64,000 bases of DNA from Marinobacter psychrophilus (GTDB taxonomy: Bacteria > Pseudomonadota > Gammaproteobacteria > Pseudomonadales > Oleiphilaceae): NCBI RefSeq assembly GCF_001043175.1, contig NZ_CP011494.1, positions 3,286,001-3,350,000 of the forward strand. Direction: 5' to 3'. Position numbers and translations under genes: made by a program. Under the pieces are notes generated by a model. The model searched no databases. It worked only from the letters and a program-made list of their open reading frames with translations, and was not told the DNA's origin. This document shows positions 35,769-45,066 of the stretch, piece after piece. Within the stretch, counting starts at the first letter, position 1. Each line of letters starts with the position of its first letter.

Positions 35769-36911
35769 ATGGATTTCGGACTCAATGAAGAGCAGCAGAT
35801 GCTGCAGGACACCGTGGCCCGTCTGGTGCGCGGTGAATACAGTTTTGAAAAGCGCCTGGCATACAGTGAAACCGAAGCCGGTTTTAGCGTCGATTTCTGG
35901 AAACAGCTGAGCGAACTGGGACTAACATCGGTCCCATTTTCTGAGGAACTGGGTGGCTTCGGCGGTGGCGGTGTAGAAGTACAGTCGGTTATGACCGAAC
36001 TGGGCCGTGGCCTGTGCCTTGAGCCGTACCTGCAATCGGTCGTTTTTGGCGGTGGCCTTATCAGCCAGGCCGGAAACGATAGTCAGAAGGACGTCTGGTT
36101 AAGCGGTATTGCCAGCGGCGAACTACGGGCAGCCGTCGCACTTCAGGAGCCTCAGAGCTTTTACGACCTGAACGATGTGCAAACCCACGCTGAGAAAAAA
36201 GACGGTGGTTTTGTACTTAATGGACGCAAGGCCGTTGTGATTGGTGGGCACTGTGCTGACCTCATTGTGGTATCCGCTCGCACCTCGGGCGGCACCCGCG
36301 ACACTAACGGCATCAGCCTGTTTGTATTGAAGCCGGATACGGCGGGCATTGAGCGCCGCGTTTACCCGACCATTGACGGTTCCAAAGGCTGTGATATTAC
36401 GCTGAACAATGTTCACGTGGGTGCTGACGCCCTGCTCGGCGAAGAGGGCAGCGCCAGCGAAGTAATCGACTACCAGGCCGGTCGTGCCATTGCGGCGCTA
36501 TGCGCGGAAGCCGTCGGTGTTATGGAAGTCGCCAACGAGCTTACTCTCGACTACCTCAAACAGCGTAAACAGTTTGGCGTACCCATTGGTAAGTTTCAGG
36601 TGCTGCAGCACCGCATGGTCGACATGATGTCTGAACTTGAGCAAGCTCGCTCGATGGCTATTCTGGCCGCCAGCGTGGCAGACGAAGAACAAAGCGATGA
36701 GCGCCGTCGCGCGCTTTCCGCCGCGAAAAATGTCATCGGCCGCAGCGGACAGTTCATTTCAGAACAAGGCATACAATCCCACGGTGGCATTGGCATGACA
36801 TGGGAATACAATTTTGCCCACTACGCCAAGCGTTTGATCATGATCAATCACCAACTGGGTGATGATGACTTCCACTTGGAACGCTATGCGTTTCTTTTAC
36901 AGGCAAGCTAA
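35769..36911 (+). CDS. Acyl-CoA dehydrogenase, small partner (PimD-like)
   Basis: A 380-residue acyl-CoA dehydrogenase-fold protein. The start MDFGLNEEQQMLQDTVARL is typical. The C-terminal end reads SHGGIGMTWEYNFAHYAKRL and lacks the GG-x-EIQ segment, so it may complement the larger partner rather than work alone. In known alpha-beta acyl-CoA dehydrogenases, one subunit contributes catalytic and the other FAD residues. The operon continues with a class II aldolase after about 107 bases, with a hairpin in between. Confidence 0.85.
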   Translation: MDFGLNEEQQMLQDTVARLVRGEYSFEKRLAYSETEAGFSVDFWKQLSELGLTSVPFSEELGGFGGGGVEVQSVMTELGRGLCLEPYLQSVVFGGGLISQAGNDSQKDVWLSGIASGELRAAVALQEPQSFYDLNDVQTHAEKKDGGFVLNGRKAVVIGGHCADLIVVSARTSGGTRDTNGISLFVLKPDTAGIERRVYPTIDGSKGCDITLNNVHVGADALLGEEGSASEVIDYQAGRAIAALCAEAVGVMEVANELTLDYLKQRKQFGVPIGKFQVLQHRMVDMMSELEQARSMAILAASVADEEQSDERRRALSAAKNVIGRSGQFISEQGIQSHGGIGMTWEYNFAHYAKRLIMINHQLGDDDFHLERYAFLLQAS

Positions 36912-36966
36912 ACTCGGTAATGAGTGTGCCTGAGAGCTTATTTTGATCAGCCAGGGGGCTTTTTCG

Positions 36967-36988
36967 GGGGTGGATCGCCACCCCTTTG
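36967..36988 (+). terminator. GC-rich hairpin after the paired acyl-CoA dehydrogenases
   Basis: GGGGTGG (36967-36973) pairs with CCACCCC (36978-36984) around a 4-base loop, followed by TTTGTT. It lies about 55 bases past the stop and 31 bases before the aldolase gene. It could be a weak terminator or attenuator within the operon. Confidence 0.55.
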
Positions 36989-37018
36989 TTATACAAAGTC
37001 AGGAATAAGGTGAACAAT

Positions 37019-37780
37019 ATGACAACAAACACCTCGGATACCGATGCGAATACGCTGAAAGCGGAAGAATGGCAGGTTCGCAAAGAGTTAGCTGCGGCCT
37101 ACCGCCTTGTCGCCCTGTTCGGGTGGGATGACCTGGTTTTTACCCACCTTTCCGCCCGAGTACCTGGCCCCGAGCATCACTTTCTTATTAATCCTTACGG
37201 CCTGCTGTTTCACGAGATCACGGCTTCTTCTCTGGTGAAAGTGGACAAAGACGGACAGGTTGTGGCATCCGGAGGCCTTAGCAGGGTGAATCCCGCCGGC
37301 TTTACCATACACAGTGCTGTGCACATGGGGCGCGACGATGCCGGTGCCGTCATGCACCTTCATGCCGCAGATGGTGTAGCGATTTCCGCCCACAGAGACG
37401 GCCTGCTGCCCTTGAGCCAGACAGCCATGCTCTGTTTAGCCCACCTGAGTTACCACGAGTATGAAGGTGTCGCTCTGAACCTGGATGAGCGTGAGCGCCT
37501 GATTCGGGACCTCGGGGATAAATCCATGATGATGCTGCGCAATCACGGTGTTCTGACCGCTGGCAAAGACGTACCGGAAACCTTTACGTACCTGTACTTC
37601 CTGATGAAAGCCTGCGAGATACAGGTCAAAGCACAGAGTTGCGGCCCAGTGCATATGCCCTCCGAGCAGGCTGTCCGAACGACCGCAGAACAGTCACAAT
37701 CTCTCGGTAGCGCAGCGGCGCTCACCTGGCCAGCACTGCTGCGGCTTCTCGACAGCAAAAACCCCGGTTACGCGGTATAG
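37019..37780 (+). CDS. Class II aldolase/adducin family protein
   Basis: A 253-residue protein of the class II aldolase/adducin superfamily. The ATG at 37019 is chosen over one 11 codons earlier because AATAAGGTG is in front and the fold starts soon after. Zn-ligand and active-site features are HLSARVPGPEHHFLINPYG, VMHLHAADGVAIS and LRNHGVLTAGKDVPETF. Members act as aldolases, epimerases or decarboxylases, and some relatives occur in acyl-CoA catabolic clusters with unknown roles. Here it follows the ACAD pair and precedes a MaoC hydratase after 11 bases. Confidence 0.82.
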   Translation: MTTNTSDTDANTLKAEEWQVRKELAAAYRLVALFGWDDLVFTHLSARVPGPEHHFLINPYGLLFHEITASSLVKVDKDGQVVASGGLSRVNPAGFTIHSAVHMGRDDAGAVMHLHAADGVAISAHRDGLLPLSQTAMLCLAHLSYHEYEGVALNLDERERLIRDLGDKSMMMLRNHGVLTAGKDVPETFTYLYFLMKACEIQVKAQSCGPVHMPSEQAVRTTAEQSQSLGSAAALTWPALLRLLDSKNPGYAV

Positions 37781-37791
37781 AAGGGCTCAGT

Positions 37792-38247
37792 ATGGTGGAA
37801 ATACAACTCGATGAGCTGGCCAGTCATAAAGGAAGCCTGTGCTGCTTCAGCCCCTGGCTTACCATCACCCAGAACATGATCGGCGCGTTTGCCGATGCCA
37901 CGGGTGACCACCAATGGATTCACGTGGATGTGGAGCGGGCGAAACGGGAGTCGCCTTGGAAGTGCCCGGTCGCCCATGGGTATTTAACCGTGTCCCTGAT
38001 CTCCCGGCTCAACCCTCAAGCTCTGCGGGTTACGGGCACCAAGGCTACTATCAATTACGGGCTGAACAAACTTCGATTTCCAGCGGCAGTGCCGGTGGGT
38101 TCGGATATTCGCACAAAAGTCGAACTGGTGGATGTTACATCGGTGGACGACAAAAGGATTTTGGCGACTTACAAAACCACCGTAGAAATAAATGGCCAGG
38201 ACAAACCGGCCTGCGTAGTAGAAAACCTCGCTATGTACGTGGCCTGA
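37792..38247 (+). CDS. MaoC-like (R)-specific enoyl-CoA hydratase
   Basis: A 151-residue hot-dog protein. It has the hydratase motif FADATGDHQWIHVDVERAK (residues 33-51), with Asp and His at the expected active-site positions, then CPVAHGYLTVSLI. It probably hydrates a trans-2-enoyl-CoA to the (R)-3-hydroxy product. It is the last gene of the ACAD-pair operon, with a perfect hairpin downstream. Some such proteins instead act on hydroxyacyl or thioester substrates other than fatty acyl-CoA. Confidence 0.87.
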   Translation: MVEIQLDELASHKGSLCCFSPWLTITQNMIGAFADATGDHQWIHVDVERAKRESPWKCPVAHGYLTVSLISRLNPQALRVTGTKATINYGLNKLRFPAAVPVGSDIRTKVELVDVTSVDDKRILATYKTTVEINGQDKPACVVENLAMYVA

Positions 38248-38258
38248 GCAGGACTGAT

Positions 38259-38291
38259 GTATTCAGAGCCCGGCAAGCGGGCTCTGAATAC
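38259..38291. terminator. Perfect 14-bp hairpin between convergent operons
   Basis: GTATTCAGAGCCCG (38259-38272) and CGGGCTCTGAATAC (38278-38291) pair perfectly around GCAAG. It lies between the MaoC and PanE-like stops. There is no long T-tract on either side, so it may act as a bidirectional stop with Rho help or as an RNA 3'-end stabiliser. Confidence 0.7.
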
Positions 38292-38323
38292 TCTCTACAA
38301 ACCTTCTAAACACTCTCTAAACA

Positions 38324-39259
38324 CTATTCCCGCCCTTCCAGCGCTGCGCGCATTTTCAGAGTAACCAGCACCGTATTCAGGTGAGGCACAGCGACGCTAT
38401 GGCGCTTGGCTAACGCCACCACGTTACCCAACACGGCCTCCCGTTCAATCGGACGGTCGTTCAGATAGTCCAGCGCCATACTGTTTTTGTAGGCAGGCAT
38501 TTTACGGGTGTTGTCGATGTTCTGATCGATCAACGCCTCATCCATTGGATAGCCCTCTGCCGCAGCGACCTCTATCACCTCGCGCATCATAGCCCGCACC
38601 AGCTCTTCGCCGCCCGTAGTATCCAGCATCGTTAGAGTGTCCGCACCGTTGGCAACAACCGACAATGGGTTAAACGGGGTATTCCAGAGGCATTTGCGCC
38701 AGCGCTCACTCACAACACGCTCAGTCAGATCGCTCTTAATTCCACCTTCTATAAACAGTTGGGACAAAGCCCGGCAGCCCTCATCAATACCTTCCGGATA
38801 ACGCCCCATCACTAACTTGCCGTAGGCTTTGTGCTCAACGACGCCGGATTCTGTGCGGCTTGCGGCAATGAAGGCCAGACAGCTTATAAGAGGGTTCTGC
38901 GGATAGGCATCGGCCAGCTCTTTTTCGATATCCAGGCCGTTTTCGATCAGAACCAGACGGGTTTTCTCACCCATCCAGGGCGCAACCAGTGCAACCCGAT
39001 CCACGCCGGGCAGAACTTTCACGCACAGAATCAGAAAGTCTGGCGTTTCTTCCGGCAAGTCACCATCACGGTATACATGATCGGGCTCGTAGGAAAGGTC
39101 TCCGAGCGGGCTTGTGATTCGAATACCTTGGGCTCTGACCGCATTATAGTCTGAGCGCAATACAGCACTCACGGAACAGCCGGCCTTCTTTAGAATGGCA
39201 CCGTAGAAGCTACCGATAGCGCCGGCACCCACAATTAAAATACTGGGTTTTTTATTCAT
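38324..39259 (-). CDS. 2-dehydropantoate 2-reductase family protein (PanE/ApbA-like)
   Basis: A 311-residue NADPH-dependent reductase. It has the Rossmann motif ILIVGAGAIGSFYGAILK (7-24) and C-terminal ApbA-type helices containing WRKCLWNTPFNPLSVVANG. PanE converts ketopantoate to pantoate, but many paralogs reduce other 2-oxo or beta-oxo acids. It starts inside the end of the CoA ligase gene (8-base overlap) and closes the eight-gene operon, so a role in that pathway is more likely than pantothenate synthesis. Function inferred. Confidence 0.85.
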   Translation of the reverse strand: MNKKPSILIVGAGAIGSFYGAILKKAGCSVSAVLRSDYNAVRAQGIRITSPLGDLSYEPDHVYRDGDLPEETPDFLILCVKVLPGVDRVALVAPWMGEKTRLVLIENGLDIEKELADAYPQNPLISCLAFIAASRTESGVVEHKAYGKLVMGRYPEGIDEGCRALSQLFIEGGIKSDLTERVVSERWRKCLWNTPFNPLSVVANGADTLTMLDTTGGEELVRAMMREVIEVAAAEGYPMDEALIDQNIDNTRKMPAYKNSMALDYLNDRPIEREAVLGNVVALAKRHSVAVPHLNTVLVTLKMRAALEGRE

Positions 39260-40922
39260 GATCTGTCCCTGCCCATTCTTCCTCCTGAAGCGCCCGCCAC
39301 ATCAGCTTGCCCGTGGGGGATTTTGGCAATGCACTCACAAATTCAACAAGGGTGGGCACTTTATAGACCGCCATCTGTTCCTTGCACCAATCCGTAATGT
39401 CCTCAACGCTGGTACTGCCTTCTGCTTCAGGTATGAGCACGATGCAGGCCTTCACCGTTTCCCCACGTTTGGGATCCGGGGCCGAGATAATACACAGCTC
39501 ATGAATGGCAGGGTGTCTGTACATCATGGCCTCAACTTCCGAAGGCCACACTTTGAATCCGGATGCGTTAATCATTCGCTTAAGGCGATCGACCATGAAG
39601 AAGTAACCCTCTTCGTCGTAATACGCGAGGTCGCCGGTACGGAAGAAGCGCTTGCCATCAATTTCGACGAACGCCGCATCGGTTTCGGCCGGCCGGTTCC
39701 AGTAGCCGATGGTCACCTGCGGACCACAGGAAACGATCTCACCGGTTTCACCCGGTCCTTTCTCTTCCAGGGTATCCACATCAATAATCCGGCTGTCCAC
39801 ATCAAACACCGGGATACCCAAACACTGTGCTTTGGGTTTCGCGTTGGGGTTGATGTGGGTTGCGGCCATGGTTTCTGACAAGCCATAGCCCTCAATGTAG
39901 TTGAGACCCGTCAGCCTTTTCAGTTTTTCTGCAACGGCGCCGGGCATGGCGGCACCTCCGCCACCAATCATTTGGAGACTGGAGAGGTCGTATTTTCCAA
40001 TATCCGGACTGGAAAGAAAGTCCACCGCCATGGTAACGATGTTGGCCCAGGCGGTGACCTTGTAGCGTTCAATAAGCCTTAATGCAGTGGTGCGATCCCA
40101 GCGCGTCATAATCACCGCCGTCGAGCCGGCGAAAATCGGCCCGTTCATGGAGCCGGTCATGCCGGTTACATGGAAAAATGGCAGGGTGGCCAGCTGCATG
40201 CTGTCAGAAGTGCTCAGATTCCAGAACACACGGTGTACCGCCGTTGCCATCACCGAGCGATGGGTGTGCATACAGCCTTTTGGTGCACCCGTTGTACCAG
40301 AGCTATAGGGGATGACGGCCAGATCTTCCGGGCCTGCCGTATGTTGTTGAGGGCTAAGGCCCGCCGCCATAGCGCTTTCCCAGCTCACGACGCCCGGAGC
40401 ATCGCCCGACCAGGCAGGGCTTGCGACTTCCGCCGGCAGATCCAGGTCGGTATCAGGCTTAATGTATGTGTTGTAGGAAGCCACCACAATCTGTTCCAGA
40501 TCGGTTTTTCCCAGCAGCGGCGTAATGTATTCAGCCAGTTCCTGGCCTGCCAGGCATACCCGTGAGCCTGTATCCGCAATATAATGATCTAGCTCTGCGG
40601 CCCGGTTCATCGGGTTTATCGGAATCACCACGGCATCTGCCCGCAGAATCGCGTAGTAGGAGATCACATACTGCGGCGAATTCTGCATATACAGCAGCAC
40701 CCGATCACCCTTTTTCACACCCTGCGCCTGCAGGTAACCTGCCATAAACTCCACTTCCGCCAGCAGCCGGCGGTATGTGATGAACGCATCGTAGAAAATG
40801 ATGGCTGTTTGGTCAGGATAGCGCAGGGCCGATATTTCCAGATTGGTAAAAACACTGGTTTTCGGCAAGGTCATGGTCTTGGGCAGATCTGTAGGCCAAA
40901 CCGCATAGTGACGTGTGAACAT
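39252..40922 (-). CDS. AMP-binding acyl-CoA ligase (LvaE/FadD-like)
   Basis: A 556-residue ATP-dependent acyl-CoA synthetase. It has the P-loop PYSSGTTGAPKGCMHTH near residue 196, EGYGLSETMAATH near residue 335 and KSPTGKLMWRAL at the C-terminus. The ATG at 40922 is chosen over one 29 codons earlier because the adenylation fold begins there; CTGGAGA is 12 bases in front. Within the operon with kinase and ACAD11-like genes it would activate the starting acid, as LvaE does for levulinate. The substrate is unknown; short or medium keto/hydroxy acids are possible. Confidence 0.88.
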   Translation of the reverse strand: MFTRHYAVWPTDLPKTMTLPKTSVFTNLEISALRYPDQTAIIFYDAFITYRRLLAEVEFMAGYLQAQGVKKGDRVLLYMQNSPQYVISYYAILRADAVVIPINPMNRAAELDHYIADTGSRVCLAGQELAEYITPLLGKTDLEQIVVASYNTYIKPDTDLDLPAEVASPAWSGDAPGVVSWESAMAAGLSPQQHTAGPEDLAVIPYSSGTTGAPKGCMHTHRSVMATAVHRVFWNLSTSDSMQLATLPFFHVTGMTGSMNGPIFAGSTAVIMTRWDRTTALRLIERYKVTAWANIVTMAVDFLSSPDIGKYDLSSLQMIGGGGAAMPGAVAEKLKRLTGLNYIEGYGLSETMAATHINPNAKPKAQCLGIPVFDVDSRIIDVDTLEEKGPGETGEIVSCGPQVTIGYWNRPAETDAAFVEIDGKRFFRTGDLAYYDEEGYFFMVDRLKRMINASGFKVWPSEVEAMMYRHPAIHELCIISAPDPKRGETVKACIVLIPEAEGSTSVEDITDWCKEQMAVYKVPTLVEFVSALPKSPTGKLMWRALQEEEWAGTDHE

Positions 40923-40947
40923 AATTATTGTTGTCTCCAGGTGTACA

Positions 40948-41727
40948 TCAGCCTGCCAGCATCGCGGACAGATCAAATTCTTTGGTATCCCCGGGCAAGG
41001 GGCCTTCATGTCGCAGGGGCGTAATGGCGACTGCCTTGTCCCTCAGCACGGCCACATCGGAGTCTGGCGCTATGATGTGCCGGGAGTTACGATCAAACCC
41101 CAACCACCAATAAGGTAGGCTGCGGGAATCATGGCCCTCCTTTAGGCGAGCTTGCTGGATGGAACCACTGGACTGCTTACACCAGCGTGCAGAAACGATA
41201 TCTCCGGCCTCGCAGGCAGGAAAGTTCACGTTCCAGGCCCGCTTTTCGCCCGGCTGCCATAGTTTGCGGATGACCGCCTCGCCAAATTGTTCGACGGGCG
41301 CCCAGTCGATACCCTCACGGGACAGAAAGGCCTGGCTTAAGGCAATAGCGGGAATGCTCATATGATGAGCGCTGAGCGCCGCGCCAACCGTACCCGAGTA
41401 CTGCACCGAGTCACTGATGTTGGCTCCGCAATTGACACCTGATAACACAAGATCCGGAGGTATTTCACTGAACCACTGGGCAAGGGAATAAAGCACACAA
41501 TCTGCCGGGGTACCGGAAACCGCGTAGCGTTTATTCCCGGTTTCGTAGACCCGCAACGGGTGGTGTATCGAGATGCTCTGGCCCGCGCCGCTGCGGTCGT
41601 GCTCCGGAGCTACAACCCAGACTTCTTCTGCCAGGTTACGGGCAATCTTTTCCAGCCGCGCCAGCCCTGGCGCGTTAATGCCATCGTCGTTGGTGATGAG
41701 GATGCGCCGAACGATGGGGAATGTCAT
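40948..41727 (-). CDS. surE: SurE-family 5'/3'-nucleotidase (phosphatase)
   Basis: A 259-residue metal-dependent phosphatase of the SurE family. The metal-site ILITNDDGINAPG (9-21) and LSGVNCGANISDSVQYSGTVGAA are present, including the Asn-Asp-Asp and Asn-x-Gly segments. Classic SurE is a stationary-phase nucleotidase, usually near pcm, but here it sits between a kinase and a CoA ligase. The ATG overlaps the end of the kinase gene by four bases (ATGA), so the pair is translationally coupled. A phosphatase acting on phosphorylated pathway intermediates is possible but unproven. Confidence 0.87.
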   Translation of the reverse strand: MTFPIVRRILITNDDGINAPGLARLEKIARNLAEEVWVVAPEHDRSGAGQSISIHHPLRVYETGNKRYAVSGTPADCVLYSLAQWFSEIPPDLVLSGVNCGANISDSVQYSGTVGAALSAHHMSIPAIALSQAFLSREGIDWAPVEQFGEAVIRKLWQPGEKRAWNVNFPACEAGDIVSARWCKQSSGSIQQARLKEGHDSRSLPYWWLGFDRNSRHIIAPDSDVAVLRDKAVAITPLRHEGPLPGDTKEFDLSAMLAG

Positions 41728-42788
41728 GTCAGCGCTCCCGCACTGGCGATTTTCCAGCCGGTTTCGGCCAGCAAGCTGGCGCGTTTGCCTACGTCAAGAG
41801 CATCGGCATTGGCAGCATTACCGTCCAGCGCGCGTCTGTAGACGCCTTGGACGATAGAGGCTAATCGGAACAGCGAAAAGGCGAGGTAAACGTGCCAGTC
41901 TGCAATACTTTCGCGGCCTGTCTTGGCGCAGTAACGAGCGATAATTTCCTGCTCACCCGGTATGCCCAGTGCTTCTAAGTCTTCGCCCTTCAACCCGCGC
42001 ATACCCGGTATATCCGATGGCAGGTGATAAGGCAGGCAGTAGTAGGCCAGATCCGCCAACGGGTGCCCAAGCGTAGAAAGCTCCCAATCCAGAACGGCGA
42101 TCACCTCGGGTTTGTCCGGAGCAAGCATCAGGTTGCCGAAGCGATAGTCACCATGGGCAATAGCACACTCATCGGTTGAAGGCAGGTTTTTGGGCAGCCA
42201 TGCCATAAGTTTATCCATTTCAGGCATTTCGTCGGTTTTGGCCGCCAGGTACTGTTTACTCCAGCGCGAAACCTGGCGTGCCACATAGCCTTCCGGACGA
42301 CCGTAGTCTCCCAGGCCTACTGCGTACACATCCACAGAATGCAGTTCTGCCAAGGTGTCGATAGCGGAATGGTGGGCCAGCAATCTTTCTTTGCAATCCA
42401 GCACTCGCAAGGCTGAATGGCTAACGATGCGGCCTTCCAGAAAGTCCATCACGTAAAAAGGCGTGCCTATAATCTCGCTGTCCTCACACAACACCCGAGC
42501 TTTGGGTACCGGCAGCGATGTGTTCTCCGATAGCGCACGGATAACTTTGTACTCCCGCTCGACCATGTGAGCAGACGGCAACGTTTTTCCGGGTGGTTTT
42601 TTACGCAGGACGAAGCGACCACTGTCGGTATCCAGCAGGAATGTCGGGTTGGACTGGCCGCCCTGGAACTGCTTTACCTCAAGGCGGCTGCCAAAATCCG
42701 GCATAGCTTGCTGAAGCCAGGACAAGAGCCGGGTTTCATCGAATGTGTGAGCTGGGAGGACGTCCACCAGCTCTGGAGTTATGCTCAT
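41724..42788 (-). CDS. Phosphotransferase of the ACAD10/ACAD11 kinase type (LvaA-like)
   Basis: A 354-residue aminoglycoside-phosphotransferase-fold kinase. Catalytic HGDYRFGNLML (near residue 205) and metal-binding LDWELSTLGHPLADLAYYC (near residue 225) closely resemble the kinase domain of human ACAD10/ACAD11 and Pseudomonas LvaA, which phosphorylate 4-hydroxyacyl-CoA. I start at the ATG 42786-42788 because GAAGGC precedes it and the family start MSITPELVDVL fits; an earlier in-frame start is less likely. It is one of eight co-directional genes with an ACAD11-like dehydrogenase. Confidence 0.88.
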   Translation of the reverse strand: MSITPELVDVLPAHTFDETRLLSWLQQAMPDFGSRLEVKQFQGGQSNPTFLLDTDSGRFVLRKKPPGKTLPSAHMVEREYKVIRALSENTSLPVPKARVLCEDSEIIGTPFYVMDFLEGRIVSHSALRVLDCKERLLAHHSAIDTLAELHSVDVYAVGLGDYGRPEGYVARQVSRWSKQYLAAKTDEMPEMDKLMAWLPKNLPSTDECAIAHGDYRFGNLMLAPDKPEVIAVLDWELSTLGHPLADLAYYCLPYHLPSDIPGMRGLKGEDLEALGIPGEQEIIARYCAKTGRESIADWHVYLAFSLFRLASIVQGVYRRALDGNAANADALDVGKRASLLAETGWKIASAGALT

Positions 42789-42845
42789 TTTTTGTGTTGC
42801 CTTCAATTTTGGGTAGCCGCCTCTATTGGTGGTAGCGGTCTGCAA

Positions 42846-42919
42846 ATGGGGGCGCTTTTCTTTCGGGAAAACAACTCGCTGCGCTCAAACATCTTTTCCC
42901 TGCAGAAAAACACCCCCAT
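42846..42919 (-). repeat. Long imperfect inverted repeat between operon genes
   Basis: Arms 42846-42871 and 42894-42919 (26 bases each) pair at 21 positions. Read as minus-strand RNA, two more mismatches become G-U pairs, leaving a three-base internal loop. The 22-base loop contains CTCGCTGCGCTC. It lies between the SDR and kinase genes in the direction of transcription. The wobble pattern favours an RNA function such as processing or stability. Confidence 0.7.
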
Positions 42920-42953
42920 CCGCAGCCCTTGGCACATTTCAGTAGTAGCTGCT

Positions 42954-43721
42954 TTAACAGATGGTTTCGCCGCCGTCGGCGACAATGGTCTGGCCGGTTA
43001 TGTAGGCGCTGGCTTTGGTTGATAGAAATACAGCCAGGCCTGCGATATCTACCGGGTCGCCGATTCTTCTCAGTGGAGTTTTGTCTTCGGCTCGCTTAAC
43101 GCGCACCGGATCTTCCCAGAGTGTACGGGCGAAGTCGGTTTTGATCAGGCCGGGGGCGATGCTGTTGATGCGGATGCCTTTCGGGCCCCACTCCACCGCC
43201 AGGTTTCGGGCCAGTGCAGCTTCTGCTGCTTTGGATACACCGTAGGTTCCGATGGTTGTGTTACCGCGAATTCCGGCGATGCTGGACAGCAACACAACGG
43301 CGCCCTCACCTTTCTCCGCCATCTGCGGTAGCACCATGTTGGTGAGCCAGAAGGTGCCTTTGACGTTGGTGTCCATGATTTTATCCCAGGCCTCGTCGGT
43401 CATTTCGGAGGTGGGGCCATAGACCGGGTTGGTGGCGGCGTTGCATACGAGCACGTCGATACTGCCCCAGGCTTCGTTGGTTTTGTTTACCAGATTTTGA
43501 AGGTCGTCTTTTTTACCAACATGGCAGGGTATCGCTATGGCGTCATAGCCTTTGCCTTTCAGTTCATTCGCCACCTGTTCACAGGCGTCGGCCTTACGAC
43601 TGGAGATAACAACTTTCGCGCCCAGACGGGCCATCTCTTCGGCGATTGACAGACCAATGCCTTTAGTAGAGCCGGTGATCAGGGCTACCTTACCGGTCAT
43701 ATCAAAAAGTGGGTTGTTCAT
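42954..43721 (-). CDS. Short-chain dehydrogenase/reductase
   Basis: A 255-residue classical SDR. The cofactor motif is TGSTKGIGLSIAEE (16-29). The catalytic Ser-Tyr-Lys are in LLSSIAGIRGNTTIGTYGVSKAAEAAL (Ser near 144, Tyr near 157, Lys near 161). It probably reduces or oxidises an acyl-CoA or hydroxyacid in the operon, comparable to LvaD in the lva pathway. It lies between the ACAD11-like gene (67 bases upstream) and the hairpin that precedes the kinase. Specificity is unknown. Confidence 0.88.
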   Translation of the reverse strand: MNNPLFDMTGKVALITGSTKGIGLSIAEEMARLGAKVVISSRKADACEQVANELKGKGYDAIAIPCHVGKKDDLQNLVNKTNEAWGSIDVLVCNAATNPVYGPTSEMTDEAWDKIMDTNVKGTFWLTNMVLPQMAEKGEGAVVLLSSIAGIRGNTTIGTYGVSKAAEAALARNLAVEWGPKGIRINSIAPGLIKTDFARTLWEDPVRVKRAEDKTPLRRIGDPVDIAGLAVFLSTKASAYITGQTIVADGGETIC

Positions 43722-43788
43722 AACTCGGTCCTTATACTCAAAGATTGGGTGCTGGCCGGAAGTGCGCCCACCCGTGGCTTAGCCCTGA

Positions 43789-44991
43789 TTAGCGATACTG
43801 ACGCAGTTCAATCTTGGCAACAGAATCTAAGTGAACTTCATCGGGACCATCCGCCAGCCGCAATGTCCGTACCTTAGCCCAGGCTGAGGCAAGGAAGGTG
43901 TCCTGGCTCACGCCGGCCCCACCGTGCACCTGAATCGCACGATCGAGCACTTTCAGCGCCATGCTCGGAGCAATCACCTTGATCATGGCGATTTCCTGAC
44001 GAGCTACCTTGTTACCCACGGTGTCCATCATGTATGCCGCCTTCAGAGTCAACAGTCGCGCCTGCTCAATCTCGATTCGGCTGCGGGCGATGTCCTTGCG
44101 GATAGAGTCAAAGCTGGAGAGCGGCTTGCCGAATGCCTCGCGTTCGTTGGCACGCTTACACATCAACTCCAGCGCACGTTCCGCGACGCCAATGATCCTC
44201 ATACAGTGGTGGATACGGCCTGGCCCGAGACGGCCCTGGGCGATTTCAAAGCCACGCCCCTCACCTAGCAAAAGGTTGCCAACAGGAACCCGCACGTTTT
44301 CGTAATGAATCTCCGCGTGGCCGTGGGGTGCGTGGTCATAACCAAACACCGTCAGGGAGCGTACTAGTTTCACACCGGGCGCATCTAATGGCACCAGGAT
44401 CATCGACTGCTGCTGGTGCTTAGGCGCGGCAGGATCGGTTTTACCCATCACAATGGCAATTTTACAGGTGGTGGTCATGGCACCCGAAGACCACCATTTT
44501 TTGCCGTTAATCACATATTCATCGCCCTCACGACGGATCTCACAGGCAATATTAGTTGCATCGGAAGACGCTACATCCGGTTCTGTCATGGAAAAGCAGG
44601 AACGGATCTCACCCGCCAGCAGAGGCTTCAGCCACTGCTCTTGCTGTTTATCATTACCGTACCGGGCGATTGTTTCCATATTGCCGGTATCCGGTGCAGA
44701 ACAGTTGAACACCTCCGGGGCCATTTCAGAACGGCCCATGATTTCGCAAAGGTGGGCGTATTCAAAGTTGGTCAGGCCAGCACCCAGATCGCTTTCCGGC
44801 AGGAACAGGTTCCAGAGGCCTTCCGCTTTTGCCTTCGCTTTAAGCTCCTCTATGATCGGAACCGGTGCCCAACGGTTTTCTGCCTTTTTAATCTGTTCGT
44901 GGTGCGTGGACTCGTTGGGATAAATGTTCACGTCCATGAACTCGCTCAACTGCACCTGTAGATTTTTAGCTTTGTCAGACAACTCGAACAT
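43789..44991 (-). CDS. ACAD10/ACAD11-like acyl-CoA dehydrogenase (LvaC-like)
   Basis: A 400-residue acyl-CoA dehydrogenase-fold protein. It shares [51 protein letters not shown] and ADGPDEVH with the dehydrogenase domains of ACAD10/ACAD11, which use this fold for phosphate elimination from 4-phosphoacyl-CoA. The ATG at 44991 follows AAAGAGGAAG; an earlier in-frame start lacks a ribosome site. Its partner kinase is two genes downstream. This split arrangement matches lvaA/lvaC. Direct biochemistry is needed to confirm the substrate. Confidence 0.9.
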   Translation of the reverse strand: MFELSDKAKNLQVQLSEFMDVNIYPNESTHHEQIKKAENRWAPVPIIEELKAKAKAEGLWNLFLPESDLGAGLTNFEYAHLCEIMGRSEMAPEVFNCSAPDTGNMETIARYGNDKQQEQWLKPLLAGEIRSCFSMTEPDVASSDATNIACEIRREGDEYVINGKKWWSSGAMTTTCKIAIVMGKTDPAAPKHQQQSMILVPLDAPGVKLVRSLTVFGYDHAPHGHAEIHYENVRVPVGNLLLGEGRGFEIAQGRLGPGRIHHCMRIIGVAERALELMCKRANEREAFGKPLSSFDSIRKDIARSRIEIEQARLLTLKAAYMMDTVGNKVARQEIAMIKVIAPSMALKVLDRAIQVHGGAGVSQDTFLASAWAKVRTLRLADGPDEVHLDSVAKIELRQYR

Positions 44992-45066
44992 GTCGGCTTC
45001 CTCTTTATTATTGATTCGATGACCGGCCTTCGCAGCCAACCAGGTTTTTGTTCTATGCACTGAAAA

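Noticed and set aside
38290..38330. CTAAACACT short direct repeats after the MaoC operon
   Set aside because: Two short copies beside a terminator-like hairpin; no array structure or spacer pattern that would suggest a CRISPR or mobile element.
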